In this document: positions 45,306 to 54,523 of the stretch, piece by piece | Layout: every line of letters starts with the position of its first letter | Position numbering within the stretch: the first letter of the stretch is position 1 | NCBI RefSeq assembly: GCF_042654345.1 | Contig: NZ_JBHSGB010000015.1 | Span: forward strand, 37,058 to 101,057 | Length of the DNA: 64,000 nt | Reading direction: 5' to 3' | Source of the DNA: Pararheinheimera marina | GTDB lineage: Bacteria > Pseudomonadota > Gammaproteobacteria > Enterobacterales > Alteromonadaceae | Translations under genes and position numbers: made by a program | Notes under the pieces: model-generated | What the model saw: only the letters and a program-made list of their open reading frames with translations | Told to the model about the DNA's origin: nothing | Databases searched by the model: none

Positions 45306-45605
45306 ATGCTCGGACAGAACGATAAGCGTAATTACTTCCGTATGATGGTAAATTCCCAGGTGCAAATTATGGTCACGGATCCGGAGACGGGCCGGATGAT
45401 TGATGGCATCTGCCGCGACTTAAGCTCGACAGGTATGTCGCTGGAAGTGGATGAACCACTGGAAATGGGCATTCTGCTGTTTATTAAGATGGAAACCAAC
45501 AACCCCAGTATTCCGCCGCTGTCAGCACATGCCCGGGTGGTGCGTTGTGCGCAGGAGCACGAAGATTGTTATCAGCTGGGCGTACAAATCGTAGAAATGA
45601 ATTAA
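45306..45605 (+). CDS. PilZ-domain c-di-GMP-binding protein
   Basis: 99-aa stand-alone PilZ domain. Unlike the pilZ product at 8.2 kb it has the c-di-GMP signature: RNYFR (RxxxR) near residue 9 and DLSSTG (D/NxSxxG) about 25 residues later. AGGTGGAG precedes ATG 45306. It is likely a c-di-GMP sensor, with the target unknown. Confidence 0.9.
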   Translation: MLGQNDKRNYFRMMVNSQVQIMVTDPETGRMIDGICRDLSSTGMSLEVDEPLEMGILLFIKMETNNPSIPPLSAHARVVRCAQEHEDCYQLGVQIVEMN

Positions 45606-45627
45606 AAAAGGCGCAGTATACTGCGCC
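45604..45627 (-). terminator. Terminator for yceI-like gene
   Basis: GGCGCAG-TATA-CTGCGCC hairpin; on the reverse strand it is followed by TTTTTT, giving a complete intrinsic terminator for the reverse gene. It may also slow the PilZ transcript coming from the other side. Confidence 0.8.
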
Positions 45628-45645
45628 ATGTTCAGGTGGTTCAGA

Positions 45646-46215
45646 TCACTGTGTTAAGTTCACACTGAAGCTGACTGGTACCAGTGGGCTGATCACTTTC
45701 AGACCCGCCAGTTCACGTAGCTTTTCAATGCCAGCATCCAACTTAAATTTGGTCAGGTCCAGCATGACAGGGGCTGTGTTATAGACCAGCAATTGTTTAT
45801 CCGACAATTTCACCACTTGCAGCGATGTGCTGAGGGTCTGGCTTTGTGCCAATAACGTCAGATCCAGCGGTTGCTGCACCGTCAGCGTCTGACCCACTTT
45901 CAACGCCGATACTTTGGCCATATCCACTTTGGCTGTGGCCGTGATGGCAGCAAAATCTTTGCTTAGCAGGGTGTACTGCAGAATACGCTCGTTGCGAAGT
46001 GGAATATTGGTTTCAATGCCGCTGACCGGAATAGAGACCTTCAGCTCGCCAGCGTCAGATAAAGAACCTTGCAGCTGCTTAAAATGATGGGTTTCGGCCA
46101 CCAGCTCATTTTTTACAGAGACAAAAGACAAGCTTGAATTCTGGCTGTCGACTGACCAGTCAGCCAGTGCAGAAAAACTCAGGGCACAAGCCAACACAGA
46201 TACCATCTTCTTCAT
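45646..46215 (-). CDS. YceI-family periplasmic protein
   Basis: 189-aa exported lipocalin-like protein. A signal peptide (MKKMVSVLACALSFSALA) is followed by DWSVDSQNSSLSFVSVKNELVAETHHF, the YceI start; such proteins bind isoprenoids or other lipids. AAGGAG before ATG 46215 decides the start over a longer frame. It lies 37 bp downstream of rlmI on the same strand. Confidence 0.88.
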   Translation of the reverse strand: MKKMVSVLACALSFSALADWSVDSQNSSLSFVSVKNELVAETHHFKQLQGSLSDAGELKVSIPVSGIETNIPLRNERILQYTLLSKDFAAITATAKVDMAKVSALKVGQTLTVQQPLDLTLLAQSQTLSTSLQVVKLSDKQLLVYNTAPVMLDLTKFKLDAGIEKLRELAGLKVISPLVPVSFSVNLTQ

Positions 46216-46252
46216 ACAAATCTCCTTTTTTGTCAGCAACCGGCTGACACCA

Positions 46253-47443
46253 TTAATAAATTTTACAGACCAATCCCTTCAGATAATGACCTTCAGGGTA
46301 GAAACTGGCAATAGGGTGATCGCTGGCCTGACTGAGCTTTTCGATAAACAGACAGTCACGGTGTGCATCCAGTGCCGCATCGGCGACAATTTTCTGGAAC
46401 AACATCTCGTCCATCAGGCCTGAACAGCTGAAGGTCAGCAACAAGCCGCCTGGTTTCACAATTTGCATCGCGACCCGGTTAATGTCTTTATAGCCACGGG
46501 CGGCACTCATCAGTTGCGCTTTGCTGTCGGCGAATTTCGGTGGGTCCAGGATCACCATATCAAACTGCTTGCCTTGCTCTTTGTACTGGCGCAGCAGCTT
46601 GAATACGTCCTGTCGGACATTGGTCAGCTGGCTAAGGTTCAGTGTATTGAGCTCAATATTTCGTTCTGCTGTTTTCAGTGCCAGCTCCGACATATCGACG
46701 TTGGTGACATGATGGGCGCCTGCTTTCAGGCAAGCTGCAGCGAAGGTGCCGGTGTAGCTGAAGCAGTTCAGCACATCTTTGTCTTTGGCATAGCGGGCGG
46801 CGGCAGCACGGGAGTCGCGCTGATCCAGATAAAAGCCGGTTTTATGGCCATTGATTACATCGACGATAATTTGCTGACCATGTTCCAGCATCACCACTTC
46901 GCCGCTTTCACGTGGCAGGTGTAACCAGCCGGTGACAGGCTCCAGGCCTTCTTTTTTGCGCACATCAACGTCTGAACGTTCGTAAATGCTGTAGCCCGGG
47001 AATAACTCAGTTAGGGCTGTGACCAGGTCGCTGCGGAACTTGTCGGCGCCGGCAGACAACAGCTGACAGACCAGCACGTCGTTGTATAAGTCGATAGTGA
47101 CGCCTGGCAGGCCGTCGGATTCCGCCGCCACCACGCGCAGACCATTGGTCTGGCTTAAATCGAACAGGTCTTTTCGCACCGACCAGGCGCGCTCAATCCG
47201 GCGCTTAAAAAAGGCGGCGTCGATGTGTTCCTGCTGGTCAAAGCTCCAGATCCGAACGCGGATTTGTGAATCCGGAGAATAGGCACCACGGCCCAGCCAC
47301 TGACCATCATTCGACAGCACATCAACCGTTTCGCCTGATTTAGGTTTGCCTTGCACGGTTTTCACCGCTTTGGAAAATACCCAGGGATGACGACGTTTCA
47401 GCGATTTTTCGCGGTCGGCTTGTAAAATGATGCTGTGGCTCAT
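46253..47443 (-). CDS. rlmI: 23S rRNA m5C1962 methyltransferase
   Basis: 396-aa methyltransferase with N-terminal PUA domain (SLKRRHPWVFSKAV) and a Rossmann SAM domain (NCFSYTGTFAAACLKAGA, VILDPPKFADSK). The catalytic cysteine lies in TFSCSGLM. It modifies large-subunit rRNA at C1962 in E. coli. The product assignment rests on length and motif order. Confidence 0.93.
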   Translation of the reverse strand: MSHSIILQADREKSLKRRHPWVFSKAVKTVQGKPKSGETVDVLSNDGQWLGRGAYSPDSQIRVRIWSFDQQEHIDAAFFKRRIERAWSVRKDLFDLSQTNGLRVVAAESDGLPGVTIDLYNDVLVCQLLSAGADKFRSDLVTALTELFPGYSIYERSDVDVRKKEGLEPVTGWLHLPRESGEVVMLEHGQQIIVDVINGHKTGFYLDQRDSRAAAARYAKDKDVLNCFSYTGTFAAACLKAGAHHVTNVDMSELALKTAERNIELNTLNLSQLTNVRQDVFKLLRQYKEQGKQFDMVILDPPKFADSKAQLMSAARGYKDINRVAMQIVKPGGLLLTFSCSGLMDEMLFQKIVADAALDAHRDCLFIEKLSQASDHPIASFYPEGHYLKGLVCKIY

Positions 47444-47543
47444 AGATCTGGTCCGGTAAGTTAAAAGGCCGTCATTTTAGTGAAGCAATGGGCAAAGCTA
47501 AAGTAAAACCATAAGCACAGCAGTTAAATACAAGGAATTACCC

Positions 47544-48548
47544 ATGGAAAACCTTAGCATCCCGGCGCAAATGCGCTGCATTGAGGTAAAAGACCCAGGC
47601 CAGTCCAGCACATTACAGCTAAGCGAAAGAGCAGTGCCTGCATTGCAGGCAGGCCAGGTGCTGGTCAAAGTGGCGGCTGCAGGGGTCAACAGGGCCGATT
47701 TATTGCAGCGCCAGGGCTTATACCCACCACCACCGGGTGAGTCGGATATTTTAGGGCTGGAAGTGGCTGGCACTGTGGTCGCTGTGGCCGATACGGAGCA
47801 GCAACACTGGCTCGGGCAGCAGGTGTTTGGTCTGGTCCCGGGCGGTGGTTATGCCGAATACGTGGCGTTGCCTGCCGAACATTTGATGAAAAAGCCGGCG
47901 CAGTGGAGTTTTAGTGAAGCGGCAGCCTGCGCTGAAGTGTTTTTAACTGCCTTTCAGGCCATGACGCAAGTAGGGGATTTACCAGCACAAGGGCGTTTGT
48001 TGGTGCATGCCGGCGCAAGCGGAGTAGGGACTGCAGCCATCCAGCTGGGCAAGTTATTTGGGGCCACAGTGGCGGTGACAGTCGGCTCGGCAGAGAAAGC
48101 CAGGGCCTGTCTGGCGTTAGGCGCCGATTTCGCAATTAATTACCGCGAGCAGGATTTTGTCGCTGAGCTGAAGCAACAGCTTGGCGCGGGCTTTAACCTG
48201 ATCATCGACCCGGTTGCGGCAGATTATCTGAATAAAGATTTGCAGCTGCTGGCGCTCGACGGCCAGATCGTGGTGTTGTCGATGTTAGGTGGCCGGTATG
48301 CGAAAGAGCTTGATATGGCGCTGATGCTGAAAAAACGCGGCCAGTTGCTCTGCTCAACACTACGCAACAGAACTGACGCTTATAAGGCGCAGCTGGTGCA
48401 GCGTTTTATCGAGCGTTGTGGCGACAATCTGGGAGAAAAACTGCAGCCTGTGGTCGCACAGAGCTTTCGCTTCACCGAAGCTGAGCAGGCGCACCGCCTG
48501 CTGCAAAGTAACGCGGTGGTCGGCAAACTGATGCTTTGCTGGGAATAA
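47544..48548 (+). CDS. NAD(P)H quinone oxidoreductase, PIG3-type
   Basis: 334-aa zinc-free medium-chain reductase. GVNRADLLQRQGLYPPPPG is the family signature, and the NADPH site is HAGASGVGTAAIQLGKLFGA. Members reduce quinones and related electrophiles. It is followed on the reverse strand by csdE and faces it. Confidence 0.92.
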   Translation: MENLSIPAQMRCIEVKDPGQSSTLQLSERAVPALQAGQVLVKVAAAGVNRADLLQRQGLYPPPPGESDILGLEVAGTVVAVADTEQQHWLGQQVFGLVPGGGYAEYVALPAEHLMKKPAQWSFSEAAACAEVFLTAFQAMTQVGDLPAQGRLLVHAGASGVGTAAIQLGKLFGATVAVTVGSAEKARACLALGADFAINYREQDFVAELKQQLGAGFNLIIDPVAADYLNKDLQLLALDGQIVVLSMLGGRYAKELDMALMLKKRGQLLCSTLRNRTDAYKAQLVQRFIERCGDNLGEKLQPVVAQSFRFTEAEQAHRLLQSNAVVGKLMLCWE

Positions 48549-48581
48549 TCTTTTTTTTTGACCGGACTGAAAAGGCCGGTT

Positions 48582-49028
48582 TCAGAGTCCGGCCTGACTG
48601 CGCACGCGTTCTAACACGGCATAAAGACCATTATTGCGCGATGGGCTCAGGTTTTGTGCCAGCTGCAGCCGTGCTAATAACTGCTTAGCAGTGTCAAATT
48701 GCAGCTCTGCTGCGCTTCTTCCATTGAGCTGACAAAGTAACAGGCTGGCCAGTCCTTTGATAATGCGGGCATCGCTGTCAAAAGCCCAATAGTGCAGGCC
48801 TGTTAGTGGGTCTTTCTGATGCAGCAGCCAGAATTGGCTTTCACAGCCCTGAACTTTCAATTCATCGCGTTTTAATTCGTCCGCAAAGGCGGGCAGCAGT
48901 TTGCCCAGCTGCATCAGGCTGCGGTATTTTTGCTGCCAGTCGGTGCTTTGCAGTAGCTGAGGCAGCTGTTGCTGCAAAATCGTCTCCAGCCCGGTGGCGT
49001 ATTCTGTAAAGATATCTTGTCGGACCAC
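48582..49028 (-). CDS. csdE: SufE-family sulfur acceptor
   Basis: 148-aa protein that takes persulfide sulfur from the cysteine desulfurase. VQGCESQFWL places the acceptor Cys. Its GTG start directly follows the desulfurase TAA with no gap, so the two are an operon. Paired with a lone desulfurase, CsdE fits better than SufE of a suf cluster. Confidence 0.9.
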   Translation of the reverse strand: MVRQDIFTEYATGLETILQQQLPQLLQSTDWQQKYRSLMQLGKLLPAFADELKRDELKVQGCESQFWLLHQKDPLTGLHYWAFDSDARIIKGLASLLLCQLNGRSAAELQFDTAKQLLARLQLAQNLSPSRNNGLYAVLERVRSQAGL

Positions 49029-50237
49029 TTAAAAAAACTCCGGTAATTTCTTCAGTATGGCGATAACTTGCGCAATTTCAGCGTTGGTTGTGTAACCTGC
49101 CAGCGACAATCGCACGGCGCCATTGCAATTTAAGTGCTGAAACAGCGGCATGGCGCAGTGACTACCGGCCCTGGCTGCCAGCTTAAATTGATTCAGCAAT
49201 TCAGCGACGTCCGCAGGATGCTCATTTTTCAGGTTAAACAGCAGGATACCTGCGTTGAGATTTGACTGTGACAGCAGCTCAATCTGGGGTATTTGCATAC
49301 AGGCTGCATAAAGCTCAGTGAGTAACTGGGTTTTATGCAGTTTCAGCCCGTCGAGGTCCTGCTGTTGCAGCCAATTGACCGCAGCGGCCAGGCCAATGGC
49401 ACCGGCCATGTTTGGCGTGCCGGCTTCCAGCCGATAAGGCAGCGCTGCGAAACTGACTGTTTCCAGGCTGACATGCTGGATCATCTCACCGCCACCGAAT
49501 AAAGGCTTCAGTTGTTCCAAAAGCGCTGTTTTGGCGCAAAGCACACCTATCCCAGTCGGACCATAAAGTTTATGCCCTGAAAAAATATAGGCGTCTATGT
49601 CGAGTGCTTGCAGGTCGGGCTGTTGCCAGACCACGCCCTGAGCGCCGTCGACCACCACCAGAGCGCCCGCCGCTTTGGCCAGCTTGATCATCGGCTCCAT
49701 TGGCTGAATATGGCCGAGTGCGTTCGACACCTGCGCAAAGCTCACTACCTTGGGTTTACGCTGCAGCAACCGCTGATAGGCGTCTAAATCCAGCCGGTTT
49801 TGCTGATCTAAGGGCACAAAATCCAGCTCAATACCGGCCGATTTGGCATGCAGTTGCCAGGGTACCAGGTTGGCATGGTGTTCAAGCACCGTCAGTAGCA
49901 CCCGGTCGCCTGCGTTCAGCACAGTGCCTGTCAGGCCGAACACCAGCTGATTAAAGGCCGCAGTGGCACCACTTTGGAAAATAACCTGATGGCTGCTCCC
50001 TGCATTTAAAAATTGCGCTATGGTGCGGCGCGACTGTTCAAACGCCTGAGTGGCGAGTTGGCTTAAATAATGGGCAGAGCGGTGCACGTTGCTGTTCTGG
50101 GTCAGATAAAACTGCTGGATGGCTTCAAGCACCACGGCAGGTTTTTGCATGGTGGCGGCATTGTCCAGGTAAATCCAGTCTGGATGCTGGCGGAAATAGC
50201 CAAATTCTGCCCGGAATAACTCAGCGGAAAAAGTCAC
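49029..50237 (-). CDS. csdA: Cysteine desulfurase
   Basis: 402-aa PLP enzyme that removes sulfur from cysteine for Fe-S and other sulfur products. YLDNAATMQKP, the HHAN region (VLEHHANLVPW), the PLP lysine in FSGHKLYGPTG and the active-site Cys in RAGSHCAMP are all present, of the group II (SufS/CsdA) type. It makes an operon with csdE. Confidence 0.93.
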   Translation of the reverse strand: MTFSAELFRAEFGYFRQHPDWIYLDNAATMQKPAVVLEAIQQFYLTQNSNVHRSAHYLSQLATQAFEQSRRTIAQFLNAGSSHQVIFQSGATAAFNQLVFGLTGTVLNAGDRVLLTVLEHHANLVPWQLHAKSAGIELDFVPLDQQNRLDLDAYQRLLQRKPKVVSFAQVSNALGHIQPMEPMIKLAKAAGALVVVDGAQGVVWQQPDLQALDIDAYIFSGHKLYGPTGIGVLCAKTALLEQLKPLFGGGEMIQHVSLETVSFAALPYRLEAGTPNMAGAIGLAAAVNWLQQQDLDGLKLHKTQLLTELYAACMQIPQIELLSQSNLNAGILLFNLKNEHPADVAELLNQFKLAARAGSHCAMPLFQHLNCNGAVRLSLAGYTTNAEIAQVIAILKKLPEFF

Positions 50238-50257
50238 GTGTCAGACCCCTGAAAACA

Positions 50258-50287
50258 CAAAGGCCGGATTTTAACATCCGGCCTTTG
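50258..50287 (-). terminator. Terminator after gltA
   Basis: Twelve-base arms CAAAGGCCGGAT / ATCCGGCCTTTG with a 6-nt loop between csdA and gltA, on both of which it could act; T-rich on the gltA side (TGTTTTC). Confidence 0.75.
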
Positions 50288-50308
50288 TAATGCTAAGTGC
50301 TTTCTGAC

Positions 50309-51589
50309 TTAGTCTTTTTTCACGAAGTCACGCTGCGTGTAACCTGTGTACAGTTGACGTGGGCGACCAATTTTGTGGCCTTTGTCAGACAGCATTTCGT
50401 CCCAGTGAGAGATCCAGCCAACAGTACGGGACATGGCGAAAATCACGGTGAACATGCTGGTTGGAATGCCAATGGCTTTCAGGATGATACCTGAGTAGAA
50501 ATCGACGTTCGGGTACAGTTTCTTCTCGATGAAGTACGGGTCTGACAGCGCAATACGCTCCAGTTCCATTGCTACATCCAGCAGAGGATCTTTAATGTTC
50601 AGTTCTTTCAGCACGTCATGGCAGGTTTCGCGCATCACTTTGGCACGTGGGTCGAAGTTTTTGTAAACGCGGTGACCGAAGCCCATCAGACGGAAGCTAT
50701 CGTTTTTGTCTTTGGCACGAGCCACAAACTCTGGAATGCGGTCCACTGAACCGATTTCCTGCAACATTTTCAGACAAGCTTCGTTAGCACCGCCATGTGC
50801 AGGGCCCCACAGTGAAGCGACGCCAGCAGCGATACAGGCATAAGGGTTAGCACCAGAAGAACCGGCTAAACGTACGGTAGAGGTTGAGGCGTTCTGCTCG
50901 TGGTCCGCGTGCAGCATGAAAATGCGGTCCATGGCTTTGGCCAGAGTCGGGCTGACTTTGTAGTCTTCAGCCGGTACAGAGAACATCATGTGCAGGAAGT
51001 TTTCTGCATAGCTCAGGTCGTTGCGTGGGTACACGAACGGCTGGCCAACAGTGTACTTGTAACACATAGCTGCAATAGTTGGCAGCTTGGCAATTAAGCG
51101 GTGAGCAGAGCGTTTACGCTGCTCTGGGTCGTTGATGTCCAGATCCGAGTGGTAGAACGACGACATAGCGCCAACTACACCACACAGCATAGCCATTGGG
51201 TGCGCGTCTACACGGAAGCCCTGGAAGAAAGCTAATAATTTTTCATGCACCATGGTGTGGCGGGTGATGGTGTGAACAAACTGCTCATATTCAGCTTTGC
51301 TTGGAACTTCGCCTTCCAGCAACAGGTAGCAAAGTTCTAAATAGTCTGATTTTTCAGCCAATTGCTCAATAGGGAAACCGCGGTGCAGTAATACGCCATT
51401 ATCACCGTCAATGTAGGTGATTTTTGATTCACAGGAGCCGGTGGCCATAAAGCCTGGATCGAAGGTGAAGTAACCGTGTTGACCTAAAGTGCGGATGTCA
51501 ATTACGTCGGTGCCAGCTGAGCCAGAGTAGATAGGGAGCTCGATAGGGCCCTGGCCTTCGATCTGCAAGACAGCTTTTTTGCCTGTCAT
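50309..51589 (-). CDS. gltA: Citrate synthase
   Basis: 426-aa first enzyme of the TCA cycle. Catalytic His in HADHEQNAST and GPAHGGANEA and Asp in FGHRVYKNFDPRA are present; the extra N-terminal beta region gives the length typical of NADH-sensitive hexameric gammaproteobacterial GltA. AGGAG precedes ATG. It is divergent from the sdh operon. Confidence 0.97.
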   Translation of the reverse strand: MTGKKAVLQIEGQGPIELPIYSGSAGTDVIDIRTLGQHGYFTFDPGFMATGSCESKITYIDGDNGVLLHRGFPIEQLAEKSDYLELCYLLLEGEVPSKAEYEQFVHTITRHTMVHEKLLAFFQGFRVDAHPMAMLCGVVGAMSSFYHSDLDINDPEQRKRSAHRLIAKLPTIAAMCYKYTVGQPFVYPRNDLSYAENFLHMMFSVPAEDYKVSPTLAKAMDRIFMLHADHEQNASTSTVRLAGSSGANPYACIAAGVASLWGPAHGGANEACLKMLQEIGSVDRIPEFVARAKDKNDSFRLMGFGHRVYKNFDPRAKVMRETCHDVLKELNIKDPLLDVAMELERIALSDPYFIEKKLYPNVDFYSGIILKAIGIPTSMFTVIFAMSRTVGWISHWDEMLSDKGHKIGRPRQLYTGYTQRDFVKKD

Positions 51590-52022
51590 TGGATTTCTCC
51601 TGTTTTTTAATTGGGTTGAACCTTTATCGCGGCTATTCTAACGTCAACCGCAGAGTAAAAGTCAATTTTAATGCGTGAATGCATAATAAGTATTCGACTC
51701 TGGTCGTATTGCCTGATTTTCTACATCCGTTAGGCTAAATGCATTGATCTTTTCTATAACTTGATGCAGCGGGTTTAAGTAAAAAAAGATCAATGTCGCT
51801 TTTGTAGGAAGAATTTAAGATTTGGATTCAAATGTAAATTGTAATCCGAATTAGCGAAATATATACTGTCGCGGGTTTTAAAACCTGTTCAGTGCTTGAT
51901 AGATAAGACCCTGGCTGAACCTCTCAAAGCGAAAGCCTGTATATCCATTGGGCGTTGACTGAGTAATCAGCAACAAATAATGACAACAAAGCTCGTAAAA
52001 GGGCGTCGATGGGCAAGAAACT
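51590..52022. promoter_or_regulatory. Divergent control region between gltA and sdhC
   Basis: 433 bp. On the gltA side, TTGACT (51665-51660, reverse) and TAGAAT (51640-51635, reverse) form a possible promoter, with a long 19-bp spacer. In the middle is a 12-bp inverted repeat, CATTGATCTTTT (51742-51753) and AAAAGATCAATG (51784-51795), 30 bp apart. On the sdh side lie -35 TTGTAA and -10 TATACT. In enterics this region carries ArcA, Fnr and CRP control; the elements here are predicted only. Confidence 0.6.
51839..51867 (+). promoter_or_regulatory. Predicted sdhC promoter
   Basis: TTGTAA, 17-bp spacer, TATACT. It would give a leader of about 150 nt before sdhC. Confidence 0.5.
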
Positions 52023-52400
52023 GTGAAAAAGCAAAGACCTGTAAATCTAGACCTTACAACTATCTCTTTTCCTGCGTCTGCCAGTGCCTCCATTCTTCAC
52101 CGTGTAACGGGCGTTGCCATGTTCTTTGCACTGGTGTTTGTAATTTGGGCCTGGGCAGTGTCTCTGTCTTCTCCGGAAGGTTTTGAGACGGTCAAATCTG
52201 TAATGCAATCCTTTATTGCCAAGTTCATTGCTTGGGGCACTATCACAGTGCTGACCTATCACATCTTAGGTGGTTTGCGTCACCTGGTGATGGACATGGG
52301 CCACTGGGAAGAGCTGGAGTCTGGTAACACCAGCGCCAAAGTAACGATCGCATTGTGGATTGTGTTAGCAGTAGTAGCAGGAGTGTGGTTATGGTTCTGA
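52023..52400 (+). CDS. sdhC: Succinate dehydrogenase cytochrome b556 subunit
   Basis: 125-aa membrane anchor with three helices. SILHRVTGV near residue 26 is the family signature, and HILGGLRHLVMDMG holds the haem-ligand His. GTG start at 52023. The last codons overlap sdhD by 10 bp. Confidence 0.95.
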   Translation: MKKQRPVNLDLTTISFPASASASILHRVTGVAMFFALVFVIWAWAVSLSSPEGFETVKSVMQSFIAKFIAWGTITVLTYHILGGLRHLVMDMGHWEELESGNTSAKVTIALWIVLAVVAGVWLWF

Positions 52401-52738
52401 ATCAAGCCAGTTTAAAGCGTGACGGTGTTCAGGATTATGTCTCGCTGCGTGCAACAGCCATCATTCTGGTGCTGTACACCTTGTTTATCCTGGGTTATTT
52501 CATCTGTACACCAGAAGTAACCTTTGACAGCTGGAAAGGGCTGTTCTCCAACGTATTAGTTAAAGCCTTTACTTTATTAGCCTTAGTTTGTATCGCAGTT
52601 CATACCAAAATTGGCTTGTGGCAGGTGCTGACTGACTATGTCAAGAGCGCCCGTCTGCGCGCTGTACTGCAGTTCCTGCTGTACACGCTGGCTTTTGGCT
52701 ATGTGGCTGTGGGTATTTTTGTATTGTGGGGTGTTTAA
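52391..52738 (+). CDS. sdhD: Succinate dehydrogenase membrane anchor
   Basis: 115-aa second anchor subunit with three helices. HTKIGLWQVLTDYV has the conserved His and the DY pair. ATG 52391, inside the end of sdhC, is chosen over a longer frame because MVLNQASLKRDGVQDYVSLRA is like other SdhD starts. Confidence 0.93.
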   Translation: MVLNQASLKRDGVQDYVSLRATAIILVLYTLFILGYFICTPEVTFDSWKGLFSNVLVKAFTLLALVCIAVHTKIGLWQVLTDYVKSARLRAVLQFLLYTLAFGYVAVGIFVLWGV

Positions 52739-54511
52739 GTGGCTATTCCAGTACGCGAATTTGATGCCGTGGTGATCGGCGCAGGTGGCGCAGGTATGCG
52801 CGCCGCATTGCAAATCACTCAATCAGGCCTGACTTGTGCCTTATTATCTAAAGTCTTCCCAACCCGTTCTCACACGGTGTCTGCCCAAGGTGGTATTACA
52901 GTTGCTTTAGGTAACTCGCACCCGGATAACTGGGAATGGCACATGTTTGATACCGTGAAAGGTTCTGACTACATCGGTGACCAGGACGCGATTGAATACA
53001 TGTGTAAAACTGGCCCTGAAGCCATTACTGAACTGGAAAACATGGGTTTACCTTTCTCTCGTTTTGAGAACGGCCGTGTGTATCAGCGTCCATTTGGTGG
53101 TCAGTCTAAGAACTTCGGTGGCGAACAGGCTGCCCGTACAGCAGCTGCAGCGGACCGTACCGGCCACGCCTTATTGCACTTGCTGTACCAACAAAACGTA
53201 AAGAACAAAACTCAGGTGTTTTCTGAGTGGTACGCACTGGACCTGGTTAAAAACCAGGATGGCGCTGTGGTTGGTTGTACCGCTATCGACATCGAATCCG
53301 GTGAAATCGTTTACTTCAAATCCCGTGCAGTGGTTCTGGCCACTGGTGGTGCGGGCCGTATCTTTGCTTCAACGACCAACGCGCACATCAACACTGGTGA
53401 CGGCGTCGGTATGGCACTGCGTGCAGGCGTGCCAATGCAGGATATGGAAATGTGGCAGTTCCACCCAACAGGTATTGCCGGTGCCGGCGTACTGGTGACA
53501 GAAGGCTGTCGCGGTGAAGGTGGTTACCTGCTGAACAAAGACGGTGAACGTTTCATGGAACGTTATGCGCCAAATGCCAAAGACCTTGCCGGTCGTGACG
53601 TGGTGGCCCGTTCTATGATGACAGAAATCCGTGAAGGCCGCGGCTGTGATGGTCCATGGGGCCCACACATCAAGCTGAAGCTGGATCACCTGGGTGAAGA
53701 AGTGCTGGAAAGCCGTCTGCCAGGGATCTGTGAACTGTCTCGTACCTTCGCGCACGTGGACCCAGTGAAAGAACCAATTCCAGTGATCCCAACCTGTCAC
53801 TACATGATGGGTGGTGTACCGACTAACGTGCATGGTCAGGCGCTGCGTCCAACGGCTGATGGCCGTGAAGAAGTGATCCCAGGCTTATTCGCCTGTGGTG
53901 AAATTGCTTGTGTGTCTGTCCACGGTGCAAACCGTCTGGGTGGTAACTCGTTACTTGACCTGGTTGTATTCGGTCGTGCTACAGGTTTACACCTGGGTGA
54001 AGCACTGGCGGCAACCTCTGAATACCGTGCTGCTTCTGAATCTGATCTGGAAGCTTCGCTGGCCCGTACTCAACGTTGGGAAGACAGCAAGCCAGGCCAG
54101 GGTGAAGACCCGGCACAAATCAAGAAAGACTTACAGCAATGTATGCAACTGAACTTCTCGGTATTCCGTGAAGGTGCGGCTATGGCTGAAGGCTTAGAAC
54201 AGTTAAAAGTGATCCGTGAACGTCTGAAGTATGCCCGTCTGGACGACAAGAGCGCCGAGTTCAACACTCAGCGTATCGAATGTCTGGAACTGGACAACCT
54301 GATGGAAACCGCATTCTCTACTGCAGTTGCTGCCAACTACAGAACAGAGAGTCGTGGTGCTCACGCGCGCTTTGACTTCCCGGATCGTGACGATGAAAAC
54401 TGGTTATGCCACAGCGTTTACTCTCCGGACACTGAGTCTATGTTTAAGCGGAAAGTGAATATGGAAACTAAATTCCGTCCGGCTTTCCCTCCTAAAGCCC
54501 GTACTTACTAA
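52739..54511 (+). CDS. sdhA: Succinate dehydrogenase flavoprotein
   Basis: 590-aa FAD subunit. GAGGAGMRAA is the dinucleotide fold; the FAD-linking His is in RSHTVSAQGGI; substrate residues are seen in HPTGI and RxVVARSM. The GTG start directly follows the sdhD TAA. Confidence 0.97.
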   Translation: MAIPVREFDAVVIGAGGAGMRAALQITQSGLTCALLSKVFPTRSHTVSAQGGITVALGNSHPDNWEWHMFDTVKGSDYIGDQDAIEYMCKTGPEAITELENMGLPFSRFENGRVYQRPFGGQSKNFGGEQAARTAAAADRTGHALLHLLYQQNVKNKTQVFSEWYALDLVKNQDGAVVGCTAIDIESGEIVYFKSRAVVLATGGAGRIFASTTNAHINTGDGVGMALRAGVPMQDMEMWQFHPTGIAGAGVLVTEGCRGEGGYLLNKDGERFMERYAPNAKDLAGRDVVARSMMTEIREGRGCDGPWGPHIKLKLDHLGEEVLESRLPGICELSRTFAHVDPVKEPIPVIPTCHYMMGGVPTNVHGQALRPTADGREEVIPGLFACGEIACVSVHGANRLGGNSLLDLVVFGRATGLHLGEALAATSEYRAASESDLEASLARTQRWEDSKPGQGEDPAQIKKDLQQCMQLNFSVFREGAAMAEGLEQLKVIRERLKYARLDDKSAEFNTQRIECLELDNLMETAFSTAVAANYRTESRGAHARFDFPDRDDENWLCHSVYSPDTESMFKRKVNMETKFRPAFPPKARTY

Positions 54512-54523
54512 GAGGGATACAGA

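Noticed and set aside
48551..48598. Hairpin with T-run between the quinone oxidoreductase and csdE
   Set aside because: The T-run precedes the stem on the forward strand and the stem has bulges, so I could not call it a terminator for either gene with confidence.
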